A stretch of DNA of 64,000 nt from Scenedesmus sp. ARA3 (lineage: Eukaryota > Chlorophyta > Chlorophyceae > Sphaeropleales > Scenedesmaceae): NCBI GenBank assembly GCA_004335835.1, contig RWJK01001481.1, positions 48,579-112,578 of the forward strand, written 5' to 3'. The translations under genes were made by a program, and so were the position numbers. Shown here in pieces: positions 1 to 11,660 of the stretch. The notes under the pieces are model-generated. The model saw nothing but the letters and a program-made list of their open reading frames with translations. It ran no database searches and had not been told where the DNA came from. The first letter of the stretch is position 1; every line of letters starts with the position of its first letter.

Positions 1-2783
1 ACAAGAACTTGAGTGCATTCTCTGCAAACAGCAGTCTGCAATGTGCATCATGAAGGTTGATCAACAGCTGATTTCTGCATCCAGCTTGCAGGCATTGGTT
101 ATATGTTGCCATGGCTTGAAGTTGCTTACTGCTCACAATATATGACTTTTCTGGGTTGTTGCACTTAGAGAGTTTGATTCCTGCACCTGGCCTTGGTGTG
201 TTATGATCCTTGTGACCTGCTGTGGTTCTTTCTTGCCCGTGCTGATGATCTGCTCTGCGATCAACCCTAGGTGCCAAAACAGCTTATCGTTGCATCAGCT
301 GTGAAGCTTTTCACCAGCAACATCCTCAACATATGTTTGGGCCAGCGCATGCTGCTGGCAAACCACAAGGGCAGGCTTTCAATTAAAGGTTGCAACCCCT
401 ATCTCGCAAGAAGTGAAACCAACTTCTTATCCCTGCCTGCATGTTGTTTGCATGCAATGCTACGCAATGTGTGTTGCCCTGTTGTCACCATCATACTATG
501 ATAGTACACACACAACATCGCTGCAGTCTTAGTTTGTTGAAGTTGAGATCTGGTTGGTATTCACGGCTGGCTTCTTGGTTTTGAGTTCAGCATCTCAAGG
601 AGCTTCTGCATGGCTATGATCCACCCTGTGGCACCAATGATGCCAGTTGCAACAGACCCCTGTCTGAGGTTCTGTGTGCCAAAGGGCTTCTTCCCCAGCA
701 GCAAACATAAAACCAAAACAACTACTGTGCGCTTGATGAGCACTGGTGACACCATGTTCGCCAGTTGCTGCTTGTTATATCAGGAAGTACTAGTGTTTCT
801 GTCACCTGCCTGCAGTGCTGCGCTGCTTTTGGCACCAAAGCGCCAAAACATGCTCAACCCTGGTTTGACAGCTGATGTTATATCCTTTTCAAACTTTTGG
901 ACTATCTTCATGCATGCAACAGCTTGCATGCTTGTGTTGAGAGCTGATTTTTGAGCATCATAAACAGTGATGCTGCATCTTGGCTTGACATGCATGTTAG
1001 CAATCAAGCCATATGGCTTGACACGTTGTGGCCGCATCTACCAAAACTTGTTGAATGTTGGGACTGCAGTTTTTGACGTTTGCTTCCTTGCAGCTGTCTC
1101 TAGTATAGTAAGAACTGAGCCCTTTTGTCATGCCAGATCACTCACTTCTGTCACAACAGGATGTGGATGTTAATTACAGCAGCTCATTCTGTTGCCATAA
1201 CAGCTGTGTTGTTGTGTTAATGACGGCCGAATTGCTGTTACAGCTGCTGAGTCACCATTATCATAACAGCCGAGTCAGTGTCGCTGTAGCAGCTGAGTCA
1301 CTAGCAGGATGCCAGCTGTGTAACCGTTGACTTGACAAAGGCACTCTTTTTGCATCGCTGCATTGTGTGGCTGTGCCACATAAAACACTTGTGGCCAATG
1401 CGGCCCATCATAGCCTACAGGTCCAGTGGTCTTTTGAGGCCAGTTGTTCCTTGAGGGAGCAGAGTTGTTAGCCGTCATGGGCATACATGTCAGCATGGCA
1501 TGCGCATGGCTGCACATGGGCAGCAGGCACAGCTGGCAGCTCTTTTGACGCATTTGCAGCAGATGCGGTGTGGAGCTGAAGCCTTTGCGGCAAAGCTGCT
1601 GCAGTGGGCAGGATGCTTGTCATCTAAGGGAGGGACTGGTGTGTGGTATATACCATATATGCTCAGGGTTTTAGAGTGCTTTATACCCGGGCACATTGCT
1701 GCCAGGGCATTACGTGGCTTACTGCCCGCAGCGGCACACACTTGGCATGAGTGGATTGTAGGATGCATCATTGCAGAAATGTGTACCACAGCTGTTGTGT
1801 GACGCTATTAGTGTTGAGGAACTGCCTTACACAAAGGGTGTAGCACTGCGCAATGCTACCAACAGAATCTCTGGCATTGATAACATTGCAAGCACTGCTG
1901 CATTGTGTGACGTGTTTGAGTCCCCAGGATCTTCTCTTGGTGTTACTCGCTCCTGCATCAAGGCTACAAGCAGCGCATGGATATGCACGAGGCCTGGCTG
2001 CCACGAGTTGGAGGCACCGGGACAGCTGCTGAGTGCTGCTGCCAGCACCACCCGGGGTGGCGCGCGTACGCTTCTGCATCGTGGTTACAGGCAGCACTTA
2101 TAACACTGCGAGATGCATGATTCCCGTGTGCGGCTGCTACATTGCCGCCAGGCGAGCCACGACCGTGGCACAGTGCACGGTGTGCAGTATCAGCAGCTGC
2201 TTCATTCTCTCCATTATGAAGGGCCCTATGTTGTTTTCTCATCACCCGAGTGCAGCACAAACTGCCAGGCAGGCATCAAGTGTGGAGCAGAGTATGATTG
2301 CAGCTGTGGTTTGCTTGGTTGCACATGATGTGCTCTGCTGATGTATCTGGCCACTGGCCATAAACAATGCCAGTGCCTGGCTTTGCGCAGTATGCTGGCT
2401 GGGCTAGCAGTACTGTTGATCCTGCCACTACTGCACACGTTGGCAGCTAGCGCATTGCAGCATTGACCCGCACGGCTGACCCTTTATCAGTACATTTTCA
2501 AACTGAACTGCTTGGTGAGATGCACTCGTCTACAGCAATAAGCACTGCTTATGCCAGTGCTTTGCAACGGCGGTAGTTACATGACCGCTGCTTGAACCAT
2601 TTGCTATACAGCCTGATATCACTGGGTATTGATACTCAGTGCAGCCTGGTCCACGCAAGTGCGCGGGACCAGATTCGGACGTGCATTGTCTCCTGTCATG
2701 AGCCACCAAGCTTGGGCACATGCATGACCTTATATTTGCAGTAGCTCTATTCAAGAAGTCACACATGCAACTGACAAAAGCCG
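1..2783. other. No assignable gene
   Basis: I find no recognisable coding region here. Two minus-strand open stretches (561-755 and 780-1037) have a protein-like composition, the first with a hydrophobic N-terminal segment, but I recognise neither and neither has a convincing exon context. Around 1180-1300 there is a loose cluster of imperfect AACAGC and GAGTCA motifs without clear periodicity. The stretch could be the 3' flank of the PflX-like gene, decayed gene sequence, or part of a gene lying outside the window. Confidence 0.4.
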
Positions 2784-2875
2784 TCAGCCAGCCATCTCCC
2801 CGGCTTCGTACCTAGGAGCCTCCTCAAACCGCCACAGCCAAATGCTGCGCGCATACTGCCGCAGCTGCTGCACCT
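2784..2875 (-). pseudogene. Echo of the last exon of the PflX-like gene
   Basis: The reverse strand reads a near copy of the last ~25 codons and stop of the PflX-like gene at 3217-3310 (same FEEAPRYEAGEMAG-stop ending). It lies about 340 bp beyond the true stop, without the rest of the exon, so it is a tandem copy of the 3' exon end and probably sits in or past the 3' UTR. Confidence 0.8.
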
Positions 2876-3216
2876 CTGTCTCGTGAGCTGAGCTGAGTGA
2901 TATATGCAGTTGGACGCCAACTGCTGCTGCTAGTAACTTGGCATTGAAGGTAGTGAAGTTGCTGAGCAAACAGTCGCTGTAGAGCTACAGGAAAAAGGGA
3001 CCAGACGGCTGGATGCAGTCTCTCTCGACACCTCATCACTGGTCACTCGCATGTCCGTTGCGTTGCAGCTGTCGCAGCCCTGCTTGCTGCGCTCAGCGCA
3101 GCCTGCAAATCAAACAAATGAACAATGCCACAGCTACCCCTGCAATGACGCCGTGTGCTGGACGGTAAACAAAACACTGGCAAATGCATGCACATGCAAT
3201 ATTTGCAAGGCTGGGC

Positions 3217-3432
3217 CTAGCCGGCCATCTCCCCAGCCTCATATCTAGGAGCCTCCTCAAACCGCCACAGCCCAATACTGCGAGCATACTGCCGCAGCTG
3301 CTGCACCTCATCACTGCTCACTGGCCTGTTGATATCTTCATAGCTGTCCCAGCCCTGCCTGCTGCGCTGCTCACCAGAGCCAACCAGGTGGCGAGGGGAG
3401 TACTGCTCCATGATGTGCACGTAGGTGTCCCT

Positions 3433-3473
<41 letters not shown>

Positions 3474-5274
3474 TGTCACGGTTCACCCAGACAGGACAGT
3501 CCACACGGCTGCTGCCCAGAGCCCAAGTGCCGCCGCCGCCGCCGCCGCAGCAGCAGCAGCAGCAGCTGTCACAGTCCACACGGCTGCTGCCCAGAGCCCA
3601 GGTGCCGCAGCAGCGGACTCCTCTTGATCTACGCATGCGCATTGCAACGCACACGGCCACGCCCACCTGCCCAGTTCCATCACCACCCAGTCCAGGATTG
3701 CTTTCCCTTCATCAACCAGGCCAGGCATCACCAGGTGGCGCAGCAGCAGGCCACGCTTGGCCAGGCCGTCAGGGGAGAACACCAGGTCGCCCACCTGCAT
3801 TCAGACAGACAGTTCGGCAGCGCAGTGGGGCATGTGCTTGTCAGCTGCGCTCTGATCGGCAGGCGGTAGGCAGCAGGCCGCGCTTGAACAGGCGGTAAGG
3901 AGAAAACCATTTCCAACCTGCACACCCGCAGACAGTTGAGCAGCGCAGACAGTTGAGCAGCGCAGTGGGGCACGTGCTTGTCAGCTGCGCAGCAAGGCTC
4001 TGATCAGCAGGCAGCAGGCGGCAGGCGGCACTTGGCCAGGCCGTCAGGCGGAAACAACAGTTCTCCAACCTGCAATTCACAGCAGGTGAACACAGTGATG
4101 CAGGAAGATCATCGCCAACTCGACATCACCAGGTGGCGCAGCAGCAGGCCGCGCTTGGCCAGGCCATCAGGAGAAAATACCAGGTCGCCAACCTGCAAAG
4201 TTGTGGAAAACGGCACGAAGCAGTGCAGCAGCATGAGCAGCGTCGGCTGCTCAGAAGGCGCTGCCTGGCAGGCAGAAAGTATGATATCCCATGCTCAGCT
4301 GATACAGCTGCGTTGCCACCTCCCGCAAACGTCGCACTCCAGCAGCAAGCTATCACACAGATCAAGCAGCACCTCTTCAGCTTTCACCTGGAGGGCACGC
4401 TGAAAGCCATAGCACCTGATACCATCACGCCTAACAGACACATCCGCAGTACACAATAGGCGCAAACACCAACCTCCAATGGCAGGCTATCATGCGCAAC
4501 AAGTAGCCAGGGCCCCCACATGTCTGTTCATCTCTTTGATCACTGCCTTTGCCACTTCTGCATAGTCGTGCGCCTTTGCGCCTTAGCACAGCGCTGGCCT
4601 GACTCTGCTGTGAAGAACTTTGAATCTGGCAAATGAATCTGAGCAAGGCCATCCATGAGTGCCAGGGAGGGCATTACAAACCAGCAGCACACATGTTATG
4701 TGTCCAGTTTGTACTCAGATCCAACGACCAATCACTGTGCGCTATGCAGCCAGTTCTTGAAGCGCACCTGTCTGTGCATCTTCTTGATCGCTGCCTTTGC
4801 CACTTCTGCATAGTCCCGCGCCTTTGCGTAGCGCTGGCCCGACTCTGCCGTGAAAAGCTTGAAATCTGGCATGTAAATCTCAGCAAGGCCATCCATGAGT
4901 GCCAGGGAAGGCATTACAGACCAGCAGCACACATGTTATGTGTCCAATTAGTAATCAGATCCAACGATCGATCACTGTGCGCTGTGTAGCCAGTATCCAA
5001 AGCGCACCTGTCTGTGCATCTCCTTGATCGCTGCCTTTGCCACTTCTGCATAGTCGCGCGCCTTTGCGTAGCGCTGGCCTGACTCTGCCGCGAAAAACTT
5101 AAAGTCTGGCATGTAGATGTCAACAAGGCCATCCATGAGGGCCAGTGAGGGCAGGCCATCATACGCGCTGGTGTTGTAGATGATAGGAATGTTTAGGCCC
5201 TTCTCCACTGCTGCTGCAATGGCTTCCACCAGCTTTGGTGGGGAGAGGAGCAGCAGCAGCATCAGCATCAGCAT

Positions 5275-5305
<31 letters not shown>

Positions 5306-6350
5306 TGCAGCAGCTGTGAAGCAGTGTTGTAGATCATGGACATGTTCAGGCCCTGATGTGGAGGCGGCATCCCAAGCAATTGCTACAATGGTACAGTTGC
5401 AAGCAGTTTTGCTTGAAATGCCTCGTGCAGTTACCATGCGCATGCAGGCAGCAGCATCCAAAGCAGCAGGCTTGCATCGTTCGTTTCACCACCTCCTACT
5501 GCTCTACTGCACAGCACATCCCATGTTATGATACAAATTTTATAAGGCAAGTTTATGACATGCTCCGCACCTGAGGAGCCACGTGTTCTGGTGTCACAAA
5601 GTTGATGTTGTGGCAGTTTCCAAAGTCCTGCAGCTTCATCATCCAGTCAGCAAGCTCCGCCCCTGACAGCTCAAAGCCTGCGGGAATAGCACATGCCACA
5701 GAAACTCGGATATGCAGTGGAAACTTGAAAGTGCACTTGAAACTTGCATTGTGCAGCTTCATCATCCAGTCAGCAAGCTCCACCCCTGACAGCTCAAAGC
5801 CTGCGGGAATGTAAATATGACAGTTGGAAGGGGACAGCCAAATACTAGTGGCTGCTTGGCCTGCGCTGCTGCTGCCTCTGCCATTACTGTGTTATTCAGC
5901 ACATCAGCTGCATCACTTGCTTCAGGTTCTGCGCCTGCTGGCTCCAGGCACCTGCGGCATCTATATATGAAGGCAGCGACTTGACAAGCCATGGTGAGAG
6001 GTAACATCTTTTTCTGCTGCGTGCGGTGCTCACCCACACTGACACCTGCATCCACAACCCTGCAGCAAAGCCTTCTGCTGCACATAAACATCCCACTGCA
6101 GCGTCAAACACAGGGCATTAGGTGCTGCACATGAGCTGGCTTTGTGTCTCTTCCCCTTGCCCACCTGCTCGCTTCTGGCTGATGTCCCAGTTCTGGCAGA
6201 ACACGCAGCGCAGGTTGCACATGGAGAAAAAGACAGTGCCGCTGCCGTTCCAGCCCTGCAGCAACAGCAGCAGCAGCACAGGGTATCAGCAGCATCAAGT
6301 TGCACAAAGAGAAGAGACACCGTGCCGCTGCCGTTCCAGCCCTACAATAG

Positions 6351-6392
<42 letters not shown>

Positions 6393-7448
6393 TCCATGCT
6401 CAGTCTAAGACATCGCCCCTAGAAAAGGCAGCAAAGTGTGGTCCCACCTATGACACCAGCAGCTCATGCCCCACGCCACCGACAACACTTGAAGCCTTTG
6501 CCTGCCCTACGACACAGGTGACACCCTACCTGCAGCGACGACTCTTCAGCAAAGAGTGATGCCACTTTTAAAACCAGCAGCTTGCGGCCCGCCCCACTGA
6601 CAACACCACATAACGGCACTCGCCTGTCCAGTGACGACCCACTGTTGACAGCACACTGAAACAGCCTGCAGTCCACACACTGGATGCTGTCACGTCGGCT
6701 CACCTGCAGGGGGCTTTCTTCTGCAAAGTGTGGCGCCACGGTCGACACCAGCAGCTTGCGCCCCACACTACTGACAATGCTTCAAGCCATTGCCTGCCTA
6801 GCCACGGCTGAACCTGCACTCCTTACCTGCAGGGGGCTTTCTTCTGCAAAGTGTGGCGCCACGGTTGACACCAGCAGCTTGCGCCCCACCCCGCACATGC
6901 CCAGCTGCCCTGCCAACCTGTCCACGCCGCAGTCCCTGGGGCAGGCCTTGCAGTTTGCCAATTCCTGTAGACAGCAGCATGGTGATATGATGTAAAGCAG
7001 TGACACAATGTCAGCCAGTGGTGCCAGCTGCCCTGCCAGCCTGTCCACGCCGCAGTCCCTGGGGCACGCCCGGCAGTCCGCCAGCTCCTGCTCGGCAGCA
7101 GCAGCAGCATGGTTTGATTCAACGGTCATTCTCAGCCAGTGCTTTTAGGGGAGTTGGAGGACTGTCCACGCCGAAGTCCCTGGGGCAGCCGCGACAGTCT
7201 GACAGCAGCAGCAGCAGCAGCAGCAGCATAGTTGGATTTGAAAGTCAATCTCAGCCAGTGCACAAGGGGCATTCAGAGGCATGTCCACACCGCAGTCCCT
7301 GGGGCAGGCGCGGCAGTCTGACAGCTCCTGCAATTGTACAGCAGCATGCTAAAGTGACGAAATAGTGACAGACAGCAACCATGTACTGGCCTGTGGACAG
7401 TGTCACTGCCACAGTCCCTGGGGCAGGCACGGCAGTCCGCCAGCTCCT

Positions 7449-7516
<68 letters not shown>

Positions 7517-8130
7517 TTGAATTTGAAAGTCAATCTCAGCCAGGGCTTTTGCAGGATTTGGAGGACTGTCCACGCTGCAGTCCCTGGGGCACGCCGTGCA
7601 ATCTGCCAGCTCCTGCAGAGCGGCAAATGAACACACGCGGTTACTTTCGCTGATGTGCTGCGGGGCAAACCCTGCTGACTTCAGTGTTGCGGGCATGCAC
7701 CGTGGTGGTATGTGACAACAGCTGCAGTGCAGCTTGATTGCGCAAACGTATTAGCGTAATGCCTGCCAGGCACGGCTCTTCTTACCTTTTCTGCTGCCTT
7801 TGGGGGCATGCGCCCCAACTCCCAGTTAGCCAGTGCTACGGCTGCTGGGGCGGTATGTTTGCAGCCCACCACCGCCTGTTAGGCATGCCTCTGCCTCTGC
7901 GAGTACTTCTGCTCACCTTTTCTGCTGCCTTCAGCTTTGCCGGCATGCGCCCCAGGCGGTAGGTGGTTACTGCTGCAGGCACATAATCTTCAACAAGGAA
8001 AGGCGGGGCCAAGTGCAGACCCCGCCGCTGCTGCTGCTGCTGCTGCTGCCATGGGTGCCACGCGCGTGTCTGCTGTCGCCAAGGGTGCTGCCGCTGCCAG
8101 TGCTGCTGCTGCTGCTGCTGCCGCTGCCAG

Positions 8131-8162
<32 letters not shown>

Positions 8163-8519
8163 ACCCCTCGCATTCCGCAGGAAACTAAGGGGCTGCCTGC
8201 AGGCTTCTGCTGGTGGTTTGTTAGGGCAGGCCGTGCCAGGCAGCAGGTGCCTGTCCTTCTGCTGTTGCTGCTGATGCTGCTGGGGTTGCTGCGGCTGGGC
8301 TTGTTGCTTCGCAGAGTACTGATCACGTTGGCTGTCGTGCTGCACGTGGCTGGCTACAAGGCAGCTGCTGCTGACACCAGCCTGCTGCAAGTGCTGCTCC
8401 AACTGCCTGCTTACGATCGCTGCAGGCGCTACGTGTCCGACTGCCGCCTGAGTAAGGCCTAAAAGCAGTTTGCTCGCAAACAGCATGTGCTGCAGGCTGT
8501 GCGGGGCAATGAGCACCAT
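3217..8519 (-). CDS. PflX-like radical SAM protein (COG1313)
   Basis: Exons (complement): 7917-8519, 6827-6964, 6165-6255, 5571-5677, 5008-5232, 3667-3794, 3217-3430. All junctions have GT-AG sites and matching phases, giving about 501 aa. The six downstream exons encode a complete ~300-residue PflX-type protein: CxxC-rich start (CKACPRDCGVDR, then CGVGRK), the radical SAM cluster CNLRCVFC followed by QNWDISQ, then NFVTPEHV, PIIYNTSAYD, VDIYMPDFK, HLVMPG and YVHIMEQY. The three cysteines bind a 4Fe-4S cluster that cleaves S-adenosylmethionine. The family resembles pyruvate formate-lyase activases, but its substrate is not established. The first exon (ATG at 8519) is rich in Gln and Ser and could be an organelle-targeting or disordered extension. 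It is the least certain part, although it ends in a phase-0 donor that fits. Nearly every exon is accompanied by partial tandem copies in the introns. Confidence 0.85.
3840..4210 (-). repeat. Echo array of PflX-like exon 6 start
   Basis: Three partial copies (about 3880-3925, 4030-4078, 4125-4200) of the beginning of exon 3667-3794, including its acceptor-side sequence (reads like VGDLVFSPDGLAKRG). The copy at 4125-4200 is closest to the exon; the others are decayed. They lie in the intron upstream (transcription sense) of the real exon. Confidence 0.75.
4510..5000 (-). repeat. Two tandem echoes of PflX-like exon 5 (period ~242 bp)
   Basis: The 3' part of exon 5008-5232 (residues from GLPSLALMDG to KEMHRQ, with its donor) recurs with matching edges at about 4519 and 4762, against 5003 for the real exon, so the period is 241-243 bp. 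The intron spacer with the ACACATGTTATGTGTCCA motif is repeated too, so the unit is exon end plus intron start. Both copies carry frame-breaking differences. Confidence 0.85.
5752..5815 (-). repeat. Echo of PflX-like exon 4 start
   Basis: A partial copy of the start of exon 5571-5677 (FELSGxELADWMMKL) lies about 135 bp upstream of it in transcription sense, with the preceding splice-acceptor sequence partly kept. Confidence 0.8.
6290..6345 (-). repeat. Partial echo of the radical SAM exon
   Basis: The reverse strand repeats the start of exon 6165-6255 (GWNGSGTV-like, then a degraded CNL), just upstream of it and next to the CAG run at 6355-6390. Confidence 0.6.
6416..6780 (-). repeat. Three echoes of PflX-like exon 2 end
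   Basis: Copies at about 6417-6480, 6535-6605 and 6704-6775 repeat the 3' end of exon 6827-6964 (GRKLLVSTVAPHFAEESPLQ-like) with its donor side. The copy nearest the real exon is almost unchanged and the farthest is the most decayed. Confidence 0.85.
7026..7625 (-). repeat. Five echoes of PflX-like exon 2 start
   Basis: Copies near 7033-7100, 7165-7215, 7283-7340, 7413-7452 and 7568-7620 repeat the 5' end of exon 6827-6964 (QELADCRACPRDCGVD), most preceded by a usable CAG acceptor. CAG/CTG runs separate several copies. Together with the echoes on the other side, both edges of this exon are multiplied. Confidence 0.85.
7783..7830 (-). repeat. Echo of PflX-like exon 1 end with donor
   Basis: The reverse strand repeats the end of the first exon (LGRMPxKAAEK) followed by an intact GTAAG donor, about 130 bp downstream of the real donor at 7916. 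The match supports 7917 as a genuine exon boundary. Confidence 0.7.
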
Positions 8520-8981
8520 GTCTCGGGACTACTTCTTGCAGACAACCCTAATGTGCGAGCGCCGTTCGCCTGCAAGGTGAATCACGGCTCGCCATGCTCC
8601 AAACAAGTAACATCTGTACTCAATACAGTTCTGATGAGTTGTGTCCATCAGAGGAAGGGTGTACGACGACATACAACAGCACCACTGGTGACTGAGTAAC
8701 AGTGACAAGGCGTTCTGCGTGTTACGTGTCACGGACGTTCAGAATACACTGCACGCATGATTATGAGGATCGAAAGCTGAACGAGGTTTGACGCTGGATG
8801 CTTTGGTGTAACTGCCACGCCCCTGCACTTACTGCTGCTGTATGTGCTGTATTCAGCAACCTGACACAGCTATTATGGCAATCCACGTAACCCGAGTGTG
8901 GCAACAATGATCCATCCAATGAAACACAACTGCACAGTGACAAAGATCCATGCTGCACCATTGCGGAAGCGCTCAACCACC
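8520..8981. promoter_or_regulatory. Head-to-head intergenic region
   Basis: This region of about 460 bp separates the divergent starts of the PflX-like gene (ATG at 8519, minus) and gluconokinase (ATG at 8982, plus), so both promoters and 5' UTRs should be here. I see no clear TATA box or other named element. Confidence 0.5.
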
Positions 8982-10131
8982 ATGGGTTGTACTGCAGTCA
9001 CTGCGACGCGGCAGCAGCAACACTGCAGCGCTGCACCGCTGATCTATGTGATCATGGGCGTGAGTGGATGTGGAAAGAGGTTGGTGAAGCAGTTTTGAGT
9101 GCAGCAGCATTGCTTCTTATGCCACTTTTTGCAGAATACAGAAGTTTGTGCTGCTGCTCCCACTCGCGTTCCCGTCCGGTTCTGGAACAGAGACCAAGCC
9201 AACACAGACTCAACTTGTTGAACTGAAAGAGAGACAGCAAGACTCGATCCATGGATCCGCTGAATTTTATTTAAAGCTGTGCTGTGCTGTTTGGTTGATG
9301 CAGCACTGTGGCAGAGCTGCTTGCAGGGAAGCTGTCCTGCAAGTTCTACGATGCTGATGCGTACCACCCAGCAGCAAACATCAGTTGAGCACCCATTGCA
9401 GGCACCCCTCGAGCAGTGCCAGCAGTGAAACAGAAGTATAGCCTTGAAACAGCAGCATCTCTGCTGGATAGAAACCATGTGTGCGCCGCCTGAACTACAC
9501 TGTTAGTGTGTCCTGCAACAGTGTGTCCTGCAACAGCAACCCAGGATTGCCACAGTAGTCCTGCAACAGCAATTTACATGCATGGATGCCTCTTGCTTCT
9601 TGCCGTTATCAACAGGTATGTGTTTAGTATCTTGCAGGAAAGATGTCTGCAGGCATTCCTTTGACAGATGAGGACCGCCTGCCGTGGCTGCAGCAGCTGG
9701 CAGAGCTGCTGCGGGGTCATGTGGCCAGGTGAGCAGCACGCGTGGCAGTGCTGCTTGGCTGATGTTGTGCTGCATTCTGGTTGCAGCAAGCATGATGGGC
9801 AACAGCCGTTGCATCATCGTAGGTGAAGCTGGCTGCAGACGTCTTGTGGTTGGTTGTGCTGCTGCACCTGCAGCTGCAAAACGCGCACTGCATTATATGG
9901 AGTTGCTGCCCTCACTACCCTCCTCTGTGCGGCCGATCTAATGCTGTTGCAAAACCGCTGGCTTCTGTGAAAGTAAATAAACATCTGAATATGCTGATGA
10001 ACTCGGACAACAACAAACATTGGAATGTGGGGCTGTCCGCCACACGTGTGCTGTATGCTGTGCAGCAACACGCCTGCAGTGCTGGCCTGCTCCGCACTCA
10101 CGCCGGCTTACAGGCAGCTGCTGTTTAGTGC

Positions 10132-10169
<38 letters not shown>

Positions 10170-10901
10170 CAAACGATGTAGCAGCACAGCCAGCACAGGA
10201 TGCCACGGCCGGATCACATAGAGCAGCATCGCTGGCGGCAGCAGCAGCAGCAGCAGCAACAGGTGTCGTGTCAGCAGCAAGACCTCCAGCAGTACATGGT
10301 GCTGCTGCATCACTCTCGCAAGGCTCTTGCATTGCCTTCGTGAGTGGCACAGCTTGCTGTTTACTTTGCTTGAGCAATTGTGCTTGCGCTGGTGCTTGTG
10401 CAGTGCTTATTATCACTGTCAGCCGTATCTCACTCAGCGCATAGCGTGACCAAACCATGCACTGTCACATGCAGATCTTTGTTAGCGCTGTGGCGCTTGC
10501 ACAGCTGCATTGCGCTAGTGCCCATCGGACTTACAGAAACCAGGCACAGGTCAACCCTGCAAGCTGTTAGCCCTCACACAAGTCCATCACACATTGGCTA
10601 GCCAATGTCTAAGTTGATCAGTCAACTGCTTGCATCTTCTGCTTGGCTCTGCTGCTGCCTGCAGGTGCTGCTGAACCCTCCGCCTGAGCAGCTGCTGCTG
10701 CGGCTGCAGCAGCGAGCAGCATCAGGCAGCCACTTCATGCCTGCAAGCCTGCTGCAGTCGCAGCTGCAGCAGCTGAGCTACAGCGAAGATGAGATGCACC
10801 TAGTGTTCAACGGCAATGAGCAGGCAGCAGAGCAGATTGTGGAAGCAATCATGGCACACAGAGCAGCACACGATGCGAATGCAGCAGCAGCAGAAGGATG
10901 A
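8982..10901 (+). CDS. Gluconokinase
   Basis: Exons: 8982-9079, 9304-9383, 9638-9728, 9791-9822, 10080-10339, 10665-10901; all phases join, giving 265 aa. Gluconokinase phosphorylates D-gluconate to 6-phosphogluconate, feeding the pentose phosphate pathway. Visible family signatures: the P-loop MGVSGCGKST (split by intron 1), FYDADAYHPAANI, KMSAGIPLTDEDRLPWLQ, VVLACSALTPAYRQLL and GSHFMPASLLQSQL. The start ATG has a favourable CACCATGG context. Exon 5 carries a Gln run and an Ala/Ser-rich insertion of about 60 residues between the ACSAL motif and the next conserved strand; this is absent from typical family members and is driven by CAG repeats. No exon echoes were seen in this gene, unlike most of its neighbours. 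Confidence 0.92.
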
Positions 10902-11660
10902 GATGAAGCGACTTTTGTTGGTTTTGTATATGTGCTGATAAAGTGACAAACCCTCCGCGTTATATGGCATCAACAGCATCAAGTATGCATGCGACCACCA
11001 GGCACTTTGATGTGTTTGTGTAGATTTGCTCACCCACAGCGCTAGCTGCTAGCCTGCATCCTCTCTTGCAGCTTTTTCTTCATGCAGTAGTGCTCCTTCT
11101 TCCCAGCAGGAGCGCTGTGATAATAAATCAATTTCTTTTCTTATGCTTGTGCGCGGATCTGCAGCCACGCGCCACGGTGGTCTGGCAGAGAGGCTCTCTG
11201 AGAGAGCAGCACATGGTCCATGGTTGTTGACTGCACAGCAACAGCGCGCACATGCAGCTGCTTGCCGCGTGAAGTAAAGAAGTATTGGTGTCTTTATTTC
11301 TGCTGACTATGTCTCAACGTGTCTGCTGATGCGCCATTGTGACCTCCGCGAGTACGATTCCAGTTCCGATGCTCTAAGCCCTATAGGCAGTTCCTAATTG
11401 CTGCTGGATCGGTCGTCAGCACCGCTGGAACTGCAAGCTCTGGTGTCAACCCTTCAAGAATTTGTTGACAGTGGCATTCTCTCTCTGCAAACTCTGCAGG
11501 TCCTCAGCTTTGCTGCACATGTGCATCAAGTTCTCGGTGCCAGTCGGTCACGTTTAGCTTGAAGCACAATACTCAAAACAAAATTGCATTATAACAGCTT
11601 TTAAACGTATCTCGACAACCACAGGAGCCCCCAACGCTTACAGCAGCAGCAGCAAGCACC
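10902..11660 (+). other. 3' flank and promoter between two plus-strand genes
   Basis: This stretch holds the gluconokinase 3' UTR and the GST promoter/5' UTR. I see no coding signal. A CAGCAGCAGCAGCAAG run sits just before the GST start codon. Confidence 0.5.

Noticed and set aside
561..1037. Possible membrane-protein or transposon-derived exons on the minus strand
   Set aside because: Composition is suggestive but I recognise no family and cannot define splice sites, so I do not call a gene.
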